Source of the DNA: Tetracentron sinense
Lineage: Eukaryota; Streptophyta; Magnoliopsida; Trochodendrales; Trochodendraceae
Direction of reading: 5' to 3'
NCBI GenBank assembly: GCA_015143295.1
Contig: CM026571.1
Location: 34,624,505 to 34,688,504, forward strand
Length of the DNA: 64,000 nt
A model generated the notes under the pieces. The model saw only the letters and a program-made list of their open reading frames with translations, made no database searches and was not told the DNA's origin. This document shows positions 33,577 to 45,899 of the stretch, piece by piece. Numbering within the stretch: the stretch's first letter is position 1; every line of letters begins with the position of its first letter. The position numbers were made by a program, and so were the translations under genes.

Positions 33577-35806
33577 TGTTAGACATGATGCCCAGAAAAG
33601 TCATTTGGATTGTTAGACTCTTATTAATTTGATTAATAAAGATTTTTTCTTAATCTCTTGTGTATTTATTATGGGTAATTGACCATGATCATGAGATGAT
33701 CTATATGATATGAGATATCGATAAAGGTCCATAGGATATATTGTAAGAAATTTATGTGATTGGATTATCACAGACAGATATAACTTTCCGGTTCCTTATA
33801 CCTTATATAGTCACAGTTGTGGGTGAAGCAGGGCACTTCACTTATATGGCTGCCAGAATGCTAAGATGTTCTCAATAGTTGAGATGTAGTTCTATATCGA
33901 ACTATTGTAGTGGAGACTACACATCAGCATATCGGTGCTTAAATGTACACTGACTGATTGCATTCAATGAGAGGCCTCTTGCATAAACATACTATCAGAT
34001 AGTTGGTCTCTCATTCACATTGAACAGTTTCGATGATCCTTAGATCTGATATGTTCATCTATGACTGAGCAGTGATCTGACAGTTTTGATTCCACCAACG
34101 TATTTTCTAACATAGGGAATATAATACAGTGACAGTTGGATAATCAGAAAGCTATTCGAGCCATGATGAATTTCAAACAAGAAATCCATGCTCATTAATT
34201 TGAGAGATTATCCAACTTCTAGGTAAGACAGTTGATTAAGTTCAAATCCTGCGTAGGTGATTTTGAAATTAAAATAAGTTTTGAAATATACTTTTATTAA
34301 AAAATATTATACTTATCAAAGGATTTTCTCAAAATGTTTTTCATGAGAAATTGTTTCTCATGGCTTAATCTTTATGTCTTAAAAACCCGGATGATGTACA
34401 ATGGGCTATGGGTTAGATAGTATGTCAATCTCAAAGGCCCATTAGGGATAATGTATTTGGAAGGATAAATCGCATTTAAAAGTTCATGTGGTGGGATCCG
34501 TATTGGTTAATGTTCATACACTGGGATTCAATTGCAACATGGATATCTCACGTCACTTGCAATTCTGATGTATTTCCTGTTTAGGGTCAATGTGATAACA
34601 TTAGGTAAGTCAGGGTAAGAATGTCCTAGAGCAATCTGTGGAGATGCTCACATAAGAAATACAAGCACAATAATTGATTAAATGTTAATCAATTATTTAA
34701 GTGATTAAAAGTTAATCATTAATTAAATAGATTAAAAGTTAATCTATGGTTTAAATTAATTTTTAATTTAAATCTAGGGATTATTTTAGTAATTATTTAA
34801 TTTACATAATTAAAGGGGAAATGGGTTTGACCCATATCCATAAATCCATTAAACATGGACCTTTAATATGGGCCCAAGCCCATGGGTTTAAACCCTAGGG
34901 TGGGGCGCCCAATTTGGAAATCCTAATTGGATTGAGATTTGGTTACTTGAATAATTATTGAGTAATAACTTTATTAATTAAGGAATTAAAATCCAATGGT
35001 TGGATTGCAATTAGGATTAAGATGACATGGAGTTGGATTGCAACAAGGAGTATTAAACTCCTCAAAGTCCACGCCCCCTTGATGCTCACGCCCCCCTTGG
35101 TTGTTTAGGTTTCCTAGTTTGACTAGGATTCCTCCATGTGTTGGTTGTTGACTTATCCCTATTAATTAAGGAATCCTCATCTAATAAGGACTCTTTAATT
35201 AGTAGGATTACTATAACAAAAGTAGTTATAGTTAAACTAGGATTTTATTTATTTAATAATAAGAGTTATTATTAATAAATAACTTCTTAAGGGATAAGAT
35301 CAAGTTGGAGTAGGATTATGATTAGATCCTAGTCTATAAATACACCAAGACCAAAACGTGGGGAGAGGATAATCACAATTCTCCATAATTTTTTCTCTCT
35401 CTCTCTCCTCTCTCTCCAAACCATGGGCACCTAGGGAGTTTCCCTAGGATTTTCGTGAGCTACAAGGGTGGTCAAAGTTGGGTTTTGCTTTTCTAGGGTT
35501 TTGAACCTTAGTATTTTTGGTGATAGAAGGTCTACACCGTTGATCCATCTTCTTCCTCTTGCTTCAATAATTTCAAAGGAGATTCTAAAGCTTCGTGGGG
35601 ATAGCAAAGAATAAGGATCGAGCTTCTAGTGTTTTTTGGAGAAATCTCTACAAAGAGTTCTGATGGTTCGAGTGGATTAAGCTTCACCGGTGAACATCAT
35701 TCACCGAGGTGATATGACAAAATCTTAGATAGTTTTTTTATGCTTTCTATGGTGTTAAGATCTAGGGGATCCAGTTTTTGCATAATTTTTTCCGGATCCC
35801 CCTTCA
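33577..35806 (+). mobile_element. Copia element F: 5' LTR, 2.2 kb
   Basis: Starts TGTTAGACATGATGCCCAG and ends GGATCCCCCTTCA; two bases (AG) separate it from a primer-binding site. It is the same family as the two solo LTRs. Near the right part, CTATAAATACACC at about 35335 is a good TATA box, followed by a CT-rich stretch and CAAACCATGG. The left flank CCCCT should be the target duplication, but no 3' LTR of F was found, so the element is truncated at its right end. Confidence 0.9.
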
Positions 35807-35808
35807 AG

Positions 35809-35820
35809 TGGTATCAGAGC
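35809..35820 (+). promoter_or_regulatory. Element F: primer-binding site
   Basis: TGGTATCAGAGC, complementary to the 3' end of plant initiator tRNA-Met. It follows the LTR by two bases. Confidence 0.92.
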
Positions 35821-37040
35821 TCATGGTTAGGAGTATTTTTTATTTATTTTAATAAGATAATTAAATGGATAATTTAATTCATGAGATGAATTTAATTTAG
35901 ATCTATTTAATATTGCTCGTATTTTTTATTATTTTATTTGTTCATGAGATGAATAAATAAATAATTATTTTATGATAATGATAATTTAATAATTTTAAAA
36001 ACTAGCATTATATGTGATATAATTAAATTCGAAATAAAGAGTTTATTTTGAAATTCCTTTTTTAAATGATTTGATCATTTAATATATATATTTATTAATT
36101 GTTTAAAATAATTAATAAATGATTTTTCCCATAAATAGATTTTATTCGAAAAATTATAAAACCCTAATTTATGATGTGATCATATTTAGGATTTTTGATT
36201 CTCTTATTTTTTATTTTTGATCTTGGATAATAGTATAACCAATCTTGGATAATAATAAGACCAATCTATATGAAAGGATCTTGCATTCGAGAAAGGATAT
36301 TACATTTGGGAAAGAAATAAAATTTTGTAGAGATTTTAAGAAAATTTTATCTTATTTTTTAATAATAATTTTATGAAAATTGTTTTATGGAAAATATAAT
36401 TGTTTTATTTTTTTCGGGATTTGATCTATATAAGATATAGATTTTATCGAGCAATTTGATAATTGTTATCAAATTTTAAAACCCTTTTAAAATAAAAAAA
36501 ATTACTCCATCACCATGTAGCATCTATTTTATATGAAATTATAGTTATGGGTCATATTTTATGATAAATTATTTATCATTCATGCATTCATATTAGACGA
36601 TAATATATAGTAGGTTCTGGCAATCTGTAAAGGGCAGATTCATTCTGTTTCCCAGAAAAGGGCGAATGGAATACTGGTTTCCCTAATGCCATTATTTTAT
36701 CATGCATTGGTGGAGATGCTATTAAGGAGGATGCTGTGATGAAGATCTCGATAAGATAATAAAGGAAGGGATCGCAAAGGAGTTTGCAAGCTGCCTTTAT
36801 GCTTATCTCATTCTCTTGCATCCATGTATTTTAATTTTGTTAACCCATAGCGATTAATCTCGTATATTACTGTTTTTTATGATCATGAGATGATATTTGT
36901 TTATTTTATCATGAGATGATATCTGTTTATATGTTTAATTATTCTGTTGAAATAATTGTCCTTGATATATCATGTGTAAAAAAGACTGGAGACAAGTCCC
37001 CAAGTATTATGATCTTCTACCATACACTATGTGATCCTAT
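35821..37040 (+). other. Element F: AT-rich leader, first part
   Basis: Very AT-rich untranslated leader with many TTTATTAAT-type words and no credible frame. It ends in CCTAT, the left copy of the target duplication of the solo LTR that follows. Long leaders are known in several plant copia lineages. Confidence 0.6.
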
Positions 37041-39241
37041 TGAAAGTATGCCTCTTTTTAATTTTAGAAAGACAGTTCTTGGGGGGCATATATCGAATCC
37101 CAAGATCTGACTAAGATTCTAATTGATTTTATTCAATGAGAGTAAAAATTACAATACCTTTGCGACTTTGAAATTGTTAAGTCAAATCCACGATAAAAGC
37201 AATACCGGCAAAACTTCACAAGTGCATGTCAAGTCTCCTTCGTAATCCACACAGACCTTCTTTTTCTTTAAAGCTTTCTCTAATGGAAACTAATGACCCT
37301 TCTAAATATCCAGCTCTAGGATCTTGAATAAAAGATCCAATCTTTTATTATAAAGAACCTTTCTTGATCCTCTTCTTGATCTTCAAAAATTAAGAACACA
37401 AGAGAAGAAGAAAATGGGGCAAAGGGGCTAGACCGTACACCACAAGGATAGGGAGAGAGGGGCGTGAGATTGAGGAGAGGAGAGGGATTTTCAAATCTGG
37501 AAATTTCTGGAAAAAAAAAATAATAATGTCCCAAAGCCTTGGACGTCCTCTCTTTAAATAGGCTACCTTAGGTTGGTTGCAACCCAAGTTTCCACTTTCT
37601 AATCCAATTAGAATTCCTCAAATTAGTTTCATATTTGGTTTCTCCATAATTAATTAGGAATAATCAAAAATAGAAACTAATCTTATCTTTTAGTAACTAA
37701 CTAATCATATCCTTATCCTAATCCAATTAGGATTCCTTGATTAGCAAGAAACTAGAAGAATCCTTATCCAACAAGGAATCTTTAATTAGTAACTAACTAA
37801 CTAACCTTATCTTATAAGGTGTTTAATTAATTAGAAATTAATTAATGATTAACAATAAAGTAATCTCCATGGAGTGGGCGTCCCACCCTAGGTGGGTCCC
37901 ACCCCAACACGCCACATTATGGGTTCTTAACCCTTTGGTCACTTTTAATATTCTTTTACAATATTCCTCAATGGGTCCTACCCATTTGGTTTTTCACATC
38001 TAATGTGATTCCACCTTTTAGAGCTTCACTATACCATATAGTGATTTCTTAGAAAAATAAATTAATTTAATAAATCATTAAATTAAATACTTCAAGAAAG
38101 TCATTGTGTGTGGGATCTAAAGGGATTTCCTATTTTCGGTTGTGGGACCAAGTACTCAACCTTTTGGTTAAAACATTGTTACTAGGAAACACCTTTCCTA
38201 CACTCCATTAGGATAATAGAATGTTGTCTATATCCCTGGACTTCCACCAATCACAATTAATGTCCATTAACACAATGTGATTAACCCCCTGAAAATAGAA
38301 AATTACTTGCAAGTATTTCTATCTCAAGATTTGTTTATAGATGTGTCCCTCCACTTCCAATATTGTTATAAGCTTACGGGATACTATCTAATACTGTCTT
38401 TAATCCCTGGCTTATATTGAGAACTCATTCTCTTTGATACTTTTAGTCAAACTTGGACTTGCAAAACATTTTAAAAAATTCTTTAAAAGAAATAATAATT
38501 ATTATTACATTTCTTTTATACAGAAAATAAATTCCTCGATAAAACCATTTCATCGATAAATACCAGCGCTGGGTTTTTCAAGTCCGGTTTTGACAAATAT
38601 CAACTCAATATTATTTACTCTGTAAGAGTAGTGAAATCCTTGTCGAGCATACACACACTTCTTTCAGTACAGCGTACATAACCCAACGAGCCTGTATTTA
38701 GTCCGGTGTGTTGGACATTGACGATTTGCTACATTAAAGCTACATAGGCAAATACTAGAGAAGATGTCGACCTCTCAGGTTAAGGACAATCTGTCAAATA
38801 GACTACCCTAAATATAAAGACAGTATATTTCTAAGGGTGTCCACTGAGTGATCCAGTTGCAATATAAGTACTTCTTACTTATATCCACATCTTAGTCAAG
38901 TGACCCTTCTCTTAGTGATTGAGATTCATCACTCCATCATATGGAACTAACAATGTGTAAGTTATTAGGAATACATTGTCCAGATGCATCCTGATTAACT
39001 TAGAACAAATTTAGGTCCATAAGGAACTGGAAAAACCATATCTCCTTAGCAATCAGTTATCAACTAATTGGATGGTTTTTCTACAATGTTACCTAAGGGA
39101 CAAAGTAGTCTCATCCAATGAGATACTTTCGATATATTACCCAATGTAGAAGACAATGTGTGAATGTAAAATATGCATTTATTGATTTTAAAATAGATAA
39201 ATACAATTCCGGAATGGCTTTGTGGGCATACATGTCTAACA
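37041..39241 (-). mobile_element. Reverse-oriented copia solo LTR (G) with CCTAT target duplication
   Basis: On the minus strand it starts at 39241 with TGTTAGACATGTATGCCCAC and ends at 37041 with CTTTCA. CCTAT is present at 37036-37040 and 39242-39246. The termini resemble the other copia LTRs (TGTTAGAC ... CTTCA) but the body is strongly diverged, so it belongs to a different subfamily. The minus strand has a TATA-like TATTTAAAGAG near 37555. Confidence 0.9.
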
Positions 39242-39735
39242 CCTATAGTGGGGAGCATGAGTAAGCTGACAGGCCAAAGCCGGGCCCAATCTCTCTCACC
39301 TATGTGTGAACATGGTGAAAACTATATAAGCAAATAGTGAGAGCAATAACGCCAAAGCGCGAGCTTTCGCTAGGTGTTTATTAGGTTCATGGTAGGTGAG
39401 CACATGAATAAGAGATATTATACAATAACGCCAAATCGTGAGTATAACATTCCTTATAGATCAGACAGTAGATCAAATGCTCCAGGATTCACAAGATGAG
39501 ATCTGTGAAATTGGAGAAGATAGTTTCTATCTGCCTATTCAAGGCGATGTGATGTTGTGCTCAAAGGCAGGATTACATTAAGCCAGTGTCTAGGTTTTCG
39601 ATGCCAATTGATTTTTCCCAAATTGGCAATACCATTAGAAACAGACCCATAATCTAATAGGTATTAATGAATACAATAGATCCCTAATACTATCTTTTTT
39701 GTCATTTGATTAGATCATAACAGGCCTACACCCAT
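39242..39735 (+). other. Element F: leader, second part
   Basis: Leader continues after the nested LTR up to gag. It contains CAATAACGCCAAATCG and related words twice (39343 and 39425). No frame of note. Confidence 0.5.
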
Positions 39736-40560
39736 TGACTGAAATTCTTCGTGATGAAAAGTTAGTAGGAACTAACTATATAGACTGGAAAAGAAAAATT
39801 AGAATAGTATTTGTTGTTGATAACCTTGACCTATGTCTTAAGACACCTAAACCCGAAATTCCTCCAGATGCTTCACCAACCCAAAAGGCTGAGTTAGAAC
39901 AATAAGAGAGGTCCAATCAGATGACCAAGTGTTACATTCTAGCTTCGATGTCTAACATCTTGCAAAGCCAGCATGAATATATGGATAAGGCTTCTGACAT
40001 TTTGCAAAACCTACATGAGATGTTTGGTGAGCAAAATAGATCAGCTCGACAAGTTAAATTAAAATCCCTTGAAAACACCAAGATGGCTGAGGGAACTCCA
40101 GTCAGGGAGCACATCATAATGATGATGAGCTTATTGAATGAACTGGAAATTCTTGGTGGAGAGATGGATGTCATCACTCAGGTTGCCACTGTTCTGCAGT
40201 CACTCCCTTCGTCCTTCAATTTGTTCGTGTTAAATTATGACATGTACAAGAGTGAAATGTCACTAAGTGAGCTTATGAACTCACTTGTGTCTGCAGAAGA
40301 TTTGATCAAAAAGTCAACAAAGGGTAAAATTTTAACTGTCGATAAACCTGATACCTCCAATCGATCTAAAAAGTTTAGAAAGAAGAATAAGGGTAAAGGT
40401 AATTTTAAAGACAATAAGGGTAAGGCAAAAGTTGCTAAAGGTTCATCAAGGGATGTTGGCAAGGATAAGAAGGGCAATGGAAAGTGTTTCTACAATGGTA
40501 AAATAGGCCACTAGAAGAGGAACTGTAGGACTTACCTCATAACTCTTAAGAATGGTGGCG
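39736..40560 (+). pseudogene. gag: Element F: copia Gag with zinc knuckle, broken by stops
   Basis: Structural protein. The frame reads LRDEKLVGTNYIDWKRKIR near 39755 (family 'L.G.NY..W...'), then a TAA at 39903-39905, and reopens from 39921 for 197 residues with LNELEILGGEMD, VATVLQSLPSSFNLFV and a lysine-rich tail. The zinc knuckle CFYNGKIGH-x-KRNC lies at 40490-40525, with TAG (40512-40514) where family members have Trp, and N in place of the second Cys. Inactive. Confidence 0.9.
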
Positions 40561-41000
40561 GAAGTACTCAAGGTATGAGATGCTTTGAAGTGTTTATTAC
40601 TGTTGAGTCTAACTTTCTGGACGGTCTTCCTAACTCTTGGTGCGTGGATTCTGGATCCACTGTACACGTTTGCAATTCTTTGTAGGGGTTCAAGGAAACC
40701 AAAAAACCGACCAAACAGGAGCAGAAGCTTAAAGTTGGCTCGGGTGCAAATGTTGCAGTCAAGTCGATTGGCTTGTTTACTTTTTATTTACCTAATGGAA
40801 AGACATTAATTTTAGAAGACTGCTTTTATGTGCCTTTAGCACATCGTAATTTGATTTTAGTATCTAGACTCACTTTATGGATTCTCTATCAAAAATTTTA
40901 ATTCAATTGTTGAAATTAAGAAAGATGAAATGGTCTTAATTACTAGTAATCTCATTAATGGCCTTTATTTAATATTTCATTTGGTAAATAATGAAGGCTC
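40561..41000 (+). pseudogene. Element F: copia retropepsin, truncated pol
   Basis: Aspartic protease of the copia polyprotein, in another frame: SWCVDSGSTVHVCNSL near 40636-40685 (catalytic DSGS, then HVCN), a TAG at 40683-40685, then KLKVGSGANVAVKSIG, LTLEDCFYVPLAHRNLILVS-type residues up to about 40865, and further decayed pieces to about 41000. GAG-pre-integrase, integrase and RT are absent: the rest of F has been lost. Confidence 0.85.
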
Positions 41001-41860
41001 TCACCCACTTGTTTCTTGCTTGAGCTTGAAGAAGTGAGAAGAAACTAAGGTTTAGAGTTTGGAGATAATTCTAATACTAAAAACTTAGAGTTCTTCACTA
41101 ACTCTTCTCCTTTATGGACTCTAAAAAACTCCTACTTCTTGAAGCATTGGAGAAAAAGTCTTGGAGGAGTAGACACTCTTTTCATTTTTTTCAATCTTAT
41201 TTTTATTTTCCTCTTCTTGGTTTCTAGTCCTTTCTAGAGTCATTTAGAGAGACCTCATTATCAAGTATAGTTGGGCTCCTCTACACCAATCTAATAGTGT
41301 AGAGGGATCCCATCTCAAAAGCGAGGAAATGTCTTTTCTTTTCCTTTTCATGTACATATTTTTTTTTATGTATGTATCCACAAATGTGGATATGAGTAGA
41401 CCCATAGAGAGTGGAAGTTAAAGCTATACCTCTCTTTTTATTTTGTTTCTTTATTGGGATTCTAGTTATCTTTCTAGAATTCTTTGTGAAAGCTCATCCC
41501 CTCTCTAATCTTCATAGACCCCCATTACATCGATCGCATTACATCATTTATAATGGTGTAAATGAACCACATTAAAAGGAAGATGATGGGTTTTTACTTT
41601 CTTTACTCGTCTCTTTTTTTCTTCCATTCTTATTCTTTAATGTTTATCATGGAGAATTAATGATAGTTTAAGGACTTAAAAGAAGATGTCCAAGATGCCT
41701 CATACCAAGGCAATTATATTTGATTTATTGTTAATACTAATTCAAAAAATAGGTATTAACAATAGACCATCTACTATACTTAATGCCAATACTCCTCTTT
41801 ATGTCCCAAATATGGTCTTTTTGCCTAACCTCTCATTAACATTCTCTTGAGTTAAATGTG
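41001..41860 (+). other. AT-rich sequence, unassigned
   Basis: 860 bp between the lost end of F and an LTR fragment. It has no open frame of note and no terminal repeats I could identify. A short run, CATTACATCGATCGCATTAC, at about 41524 is partly symmetrical. It could be an unrecognised element or the deletion scar of F. Confidence 0.3.
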
Positions 41861-42258
41861 ACTTTAGCCTAAACTACCATCCAAAAATCCAAAAAAAAAA
41901 ATAGAAAATGTTCAAAATATCAAAAACAATACAAAATCAAAAAATACAAAATATGGAAAATCAGATTTTGGTCATTCCTAGACCTTTTCTAACTATGGTT
42001 AATCGACCCTAACCATGGTTAAATGCATCCCTTAGCCTCCTGCTTAACCTTAGGCCTCCGGGCCCATACCCTAGCCTCCGGGCCCAATTTCTAGCCTTCG
42101 GACCCCAATTCCTAGCCTTTGGGCTCAACCTTAGGCCTCCGGGCCCAAACCTTTGCCCTCCGGGCCTAATCCCTAGCTTGCCTCCGGGCTAAACTCTAGT
42201 TACTCCAGTGCACTTGACCTCCACGGTCAACAAAACTTTAGCATTCGGGCTAAACCCT
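41861..42258 (+). mobile_element. LTR fragment of the A/C/E family
   Basis: Plus-oriented. It has CCTAACCATGGTTAAATG, several GGCCTCCGGGCCCAAACC-type words and GACCTCCACGGTCAACAAA, in the order found in the C LTR (about 27480 down to 27180). It probably continues E's LTR after F, but a stretch is missing. It is cut at 42258 by sequence starting TGTTGCCCAG. Confidence 0.65.
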
Positions 42259-43100
42259 TGTTGCCCAGATATGAACCCTAGAGGAGGGGTGAATAGGGTC
42301 AATGGTAGATTTAAAAGTTGTTTTCCCTTTTAAAGCAGAATTTGAAAATCAAAGGGAAATGTAGCTAATAGATAGCATAGAAATCTAATAGCAAGATAAT
42401 CTGAGAGATAAAAGAGAGAAAAAGAATTGCAAACTCAGTTGTTAACGAGGTTCGGCAATCTCCAGCCTACTCCCCGCCTCTACAAACCATAAGAGGTTTC
42501 ACTACGATCCTCGATCATACAAGCTCCTTCACAGGTGAAACTTAAACCTTTTTACAATCTCTCTTCTGGTAGAGATGTAACCTTACAATCCCTCTTCAGG
42601 TCAGGATGAAACCTATCACCATCAGAGCATAACCCTCTATGACAAAAACAAAATTGCAGCTTCAATGCAAGAACACACAGGTTCTTGACTGTTACAAATT
42701 GAGGTTTTGGATTTACAATCCAAAATAAAAAGAACTTCTTTTGAGTTAAATTTGAATGAAATCTTAAACTCTACAAAATCTCTCAGGTAGATGATTCGGA
42801 TTCAGCTCAAAGAGAAAAATAGAGTACCGTTTCTCAAGATTGGGTATTTTTAGCTTGTGTGAATGATTGATCAATAGAACAGTGTAATCTTAGCTTCATA
42901 GTTCTGCTTTGATACAAAGATCATCTCTTTTTATAGTGATATAATATTTATTACCATTGGTGAATATTTAATGAGAAATCACCCATTATTAATATAGCTG
43001 TTAAGCATTAAAGACGAGTTTTAGTTTTTCTCACAGTGAGTAGCAAATCTTCAGTTGGCCATTGACCATTGCTAGTCCTATGGGAGCCTCCCCTAAGAGC
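42259..43100 (+). mobile_element. Unclassified repeat, possibly a copia-type LTR
   Basis: It starts TGTTGCCCAGATATGAACCC and contains GAACCCTAGAGGAGGGGTG, GTTAACGAGGTTCGGC and CTCTTCTGGTAGAGATG. I know similar words (a GGGGTGAATAGGG start and an 'acgaggttcggc' run) from plant copia LTRs. TG is a good start, but I did not find a matching end or target duplication. Confidence 0.4.
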
Positions 43101-43932
43101 TTTGCGGGTTTCTTCTTGCTAAGAAAGCATCTATCTTTTTGCCTCTAATTAATGAACATGCCGGAATACGAGAGAAAGAAGCTACTAACTAGGAGTAAGA
43201 GAGAAGGAAGCCCGTCCTTTTTCTACTACGCATTTAATTAATGAATGTACTACCCTATCAATCCATAGTACTTTACACGGCTGGAGTAGAAGGGCTGGAG
43301 TAGAAGAGAAAGAAGTGTGATGATGGATAGTCCTTTAGAACCAGGATACGGCCATACAGCCAGTTCCATTCGGGGCGCAAGAGGCGGGGTGTGACCGTGT
43401 GTAACCATCATTAACTGTTACGGGTAAAAATGATACATATGACCCCCCAAAAAAAAAATATTAATACATATGGCCCGACTTCCCATATGCGCGTGTAGGT
43501 CCCGATCCCTTTTGCCCCTCCCCCTGGTTTGCAGACTGCTCTTTGGATTTTCTTGCGGAAATCCATTATTCGGCGTTTTTCTCTCAATCTCCGGGCAATA
43601 TCTGGCCAATTCAAATGGATTCTGGCGGCTGCTAAACGATTTTCGGTGTTTTGGGTGACTGAAACCCTCGTTCGCGGCGTTGTCCTCTTCCGGTGGTGAT
43701 TTCATTTATCATTCTCCATCTGCTTCGTTCAAACTTCAGGCAAGTTATGCAAATCCATTCCCCTTTTGCACATTACGGCTTTTGTATCCTTAATCTCACT
43801 GAGTACGATTTTTCTTTGCTGTTCCTTTTCTTCCATTTTGTGCACCAGAAAATTCAATGTAACCTGAATTTGGGCCTTTTCCATTTGCCACTGTTCGTTC
43901 TGTGTTATGGGGTGACAAAACCACACCCTGTC
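43101..43932 (+). other. Possible promoter and noncoding first exon of a host gene
   Basis: Low in repeats and richer in C and G than the surroundings. 43480-43740 (GGTTTGCAGACTGCTC, GCGGAAATCCATTATTCGG) looks like a 5' UTR. It ends in TTCAG followed by GCAAGT at 43740, the consensus of GC-AG plant introns. The candidate coding start is at 57672, after an acceptor TTTGCAG (57642). No open frame is convincing. Element H inserted at 43933. The exon assignment is a hypothesis. Confidence 0.35.
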
Positions 43933-44953
43933 TGTCACGTGCAGGGGCGAAGCCAGGAACTTTTATTTGGGGGCCGAAGCATATATATGAAGAAAATTAA
44001 TGGGATTTGGGTATGGGGCCTTGGGGTTCGGGGGCTATAGCCCTGAGAATATATATATTTTTTGAATTATGGGTCCTCATGGTCATAAATCGTTAATGTT
44101 GCATAAATCGTTAATGTTGCATTCTAATAAAGGTCCATTAACACGAAAAACAAGGGCCCTCCCTTTTGATAGAGCCGTTATATAAATTAAATTAACTTAT
44201 ATTATGAAGATTGTTTTTTCCCATGTGCATTCCACCGGGTAGATCACATGCACCTCCCTTACTTGACACATGTCCCTTTGAACACTAATTAACCGTGGTT
44301 AAGATTCACCCGTAGGGTTTATGCATCTATCCTTGGTTTGTAGAAAATAATTTAACTCCTAAGTTAATAAATCTTAACTAAGGTTAAAAGGCACACAAGA
44401 ATACATAAAGAATTGATCCCTTTTTATTTTACATATAAAAAAAGTACTATTTTTTTTTTTTGGGGGGGGGGGCACTATATACAAAATTTTGATATTGTCA
44501 ATTTTTTTTTAATTCTACCTATTATATAAGAACTTAAAAAAAATAAATTGGGAGGGCCATGGCCCCTCCCTGCCCCCTGGTCACGTGCATGGGAGCTGGA
44601 TCATAATCATGGGTTACGTGCAAAACCTGGCCAATGAAGGATGGAATGTTGAGTTTCCAGCTTTCTCATAAATCAGCTAGAGTCCACGATTAGTTTCAGT
44701 TAATATGATGTGCTGTAGTTGGTTGTTAAGTGTGTGAGTAGCAATATGTAGGTGTAAGAATTGTTGATGTAGAACGTGCTTTTTGTAGGAGAGTTGTAGG
44801 AGTTGGTTCTTATCTTATTTGTATTTAAAGAAGTTGTGTATGAATGAACTTCTCATGGGGAAGAATTATCCTTTTATCTGTTATTGGAGAATTGGCTCCC
44901 TTGAAGAAGCATATTGGCTCTCAACTTCCTTAATCCATAATTTGCATGTCACA
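43933..44953 (+). mobile_element. Element H: 5' LTR, interrupted by a hAT-like element
   Basis: Begins TGTCACGTG at 43933, resumes after the insertion with GTCACGTGCATGGG at 44580 and ends TGTCACA at 44953. Without the insertion and the extra target copy it is about 375 bp, close to the 382-bp 3' LTR. Short LTRs fit the Reina or Galadriel groups. CACGTG at its start is a G-box type site. Confidence 0.92.
43942..44579 (+). mobile_element. Non-autonomous hAT-like element, 638 bp
   Basis: Ends CAGGGGCGAAGCCAGGAAC on the left and, as reverse complement of the right end, CAGGGGGCAGGGAGGGGCC; the two share CAGGGGC-type termini. It is flanked by an exact 8-bp duplication GTCACGTG (43934-43941 and 44580-44587), the target length of hAT transposons. 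It has no transposase frame. The 3' LTR of H gives the empty site (TGTCACGTGCATGG), which confirms the insertion precisely. Confidence 0.93.
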
Positions 44954-44955
44954 AC

Positions 44956-44968
44956 TGGTATCAGAGCC
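44956..44968 (+). promoter_or_regulatory. Element H: primer-binding site
   Basis: TGGTATCAGAGCC, complementary to the 3' end of initiator tRNA-Met, two bases after the 5' LTR. Confidence 0.92.
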
Positions 44969-44981
44969 TACTTTCCTGCTA

Positions 44982-45790
44982 TGGATGATGGAACTAGTCT
45001 TTCTCAACTATCCGAGTCCGTGATCCAACTAAAGGAAACTCGAGTCCCAATAGGGAACCTGAGAATAGCCCAAGTAGTTCGGTTCACTGACAAGCCAATC
45101 TCTCACCATGACACCTTGGAAGGAATACATACATGGTCACTCTGCTTGGACTTTCCCAAGTTCGATGGGAATGATCCGACAGGGTGGGTTTACCAGGCGC
45201 ATCAATTCTTCAACTACCAACAAACCTCTCTCCAACACAAGTTGCTTATCGCCTCCTTTCATATGGAGGGTAAGGCACTTGCTTAGTACTAGTGGATGGA
45301 GAGCTCTGGAGCATTGACAAGCTGGGACGCCTTTACCAAGGCTCTTGAGACTCGGTTCGGGCCTACCGCATGTGATGATCCGGTTAAGAACCTCACCAAA
45401 CTTCATCATATGACTTCAGTAGAGGACTATCAAACACAATTTGAGATCCTTGCTAACTCTACAGAAGGACCGCCCGAAGGCTTCATGATTAGTTGCTTCT
45501 TGAGTGGTGTCAAGGACAACATCAGACTTAGTGTTAAAATGTTCAAGCCATCCACCTTATCTGCAACATTTGGGCTTGCTAGAATACCAGAAGATAAGGG
45601 GATTATCAGGTGCAAACAAACCTGAATGGATGGGAATTGTCTTAGCTTTGCAAGGAAGCCAACCCTCTCAATCCAACTGCTCACACAGTCAGAGATGAAG
45701 GAGTGTTGTGATCGTGGGTTGTGCTATAACTATGATGTTAAGTGGTCTCCAGGCCACAAATGCAAGCTATAGAAATTATACCTCCTCGAC
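44982..45790 (+). pseudogene. gag: Element H: Gag
   Basis: ATG at 44982 (MDDGTSLSQLSESVIQLKET), 14 bases after the primer-binding site. Core motifs: LDFPKFDGNDPTGWVYQAHQ at 45148-45207, then two in-frame TAG codons at 45284 and 45290 where relatives have W and Q, then WMESSGALTSWDAFTKALET and MTSVEDYQTQFEILAN. A one-base shift precedes the zinc-knuckle-like CDRGLCYNYDVKWSPGHKC at about 45705-45770, which has an extra spacing relative to a standard knuckle, as seen in Reina/Galadriel-type Gag. Decayed. Confidence 0.88.
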
Positions 45791-45899
45791 AACATTGAAA
45801 GGGATGAAGAGGTTGGGGATGCAATTGTGGATGGAGTTACAATGGATGAAACCATTCCCGAGGTATTTACAGAAGAAATTCTAAAAATCTCATTTCATG

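Noticed and set aside
43729..43938. Minus-strand frame of 69 codons near the insertion site of H
   Set aside because: Runs across the H boundary into LTR sequence, so it cannot be a real gene.
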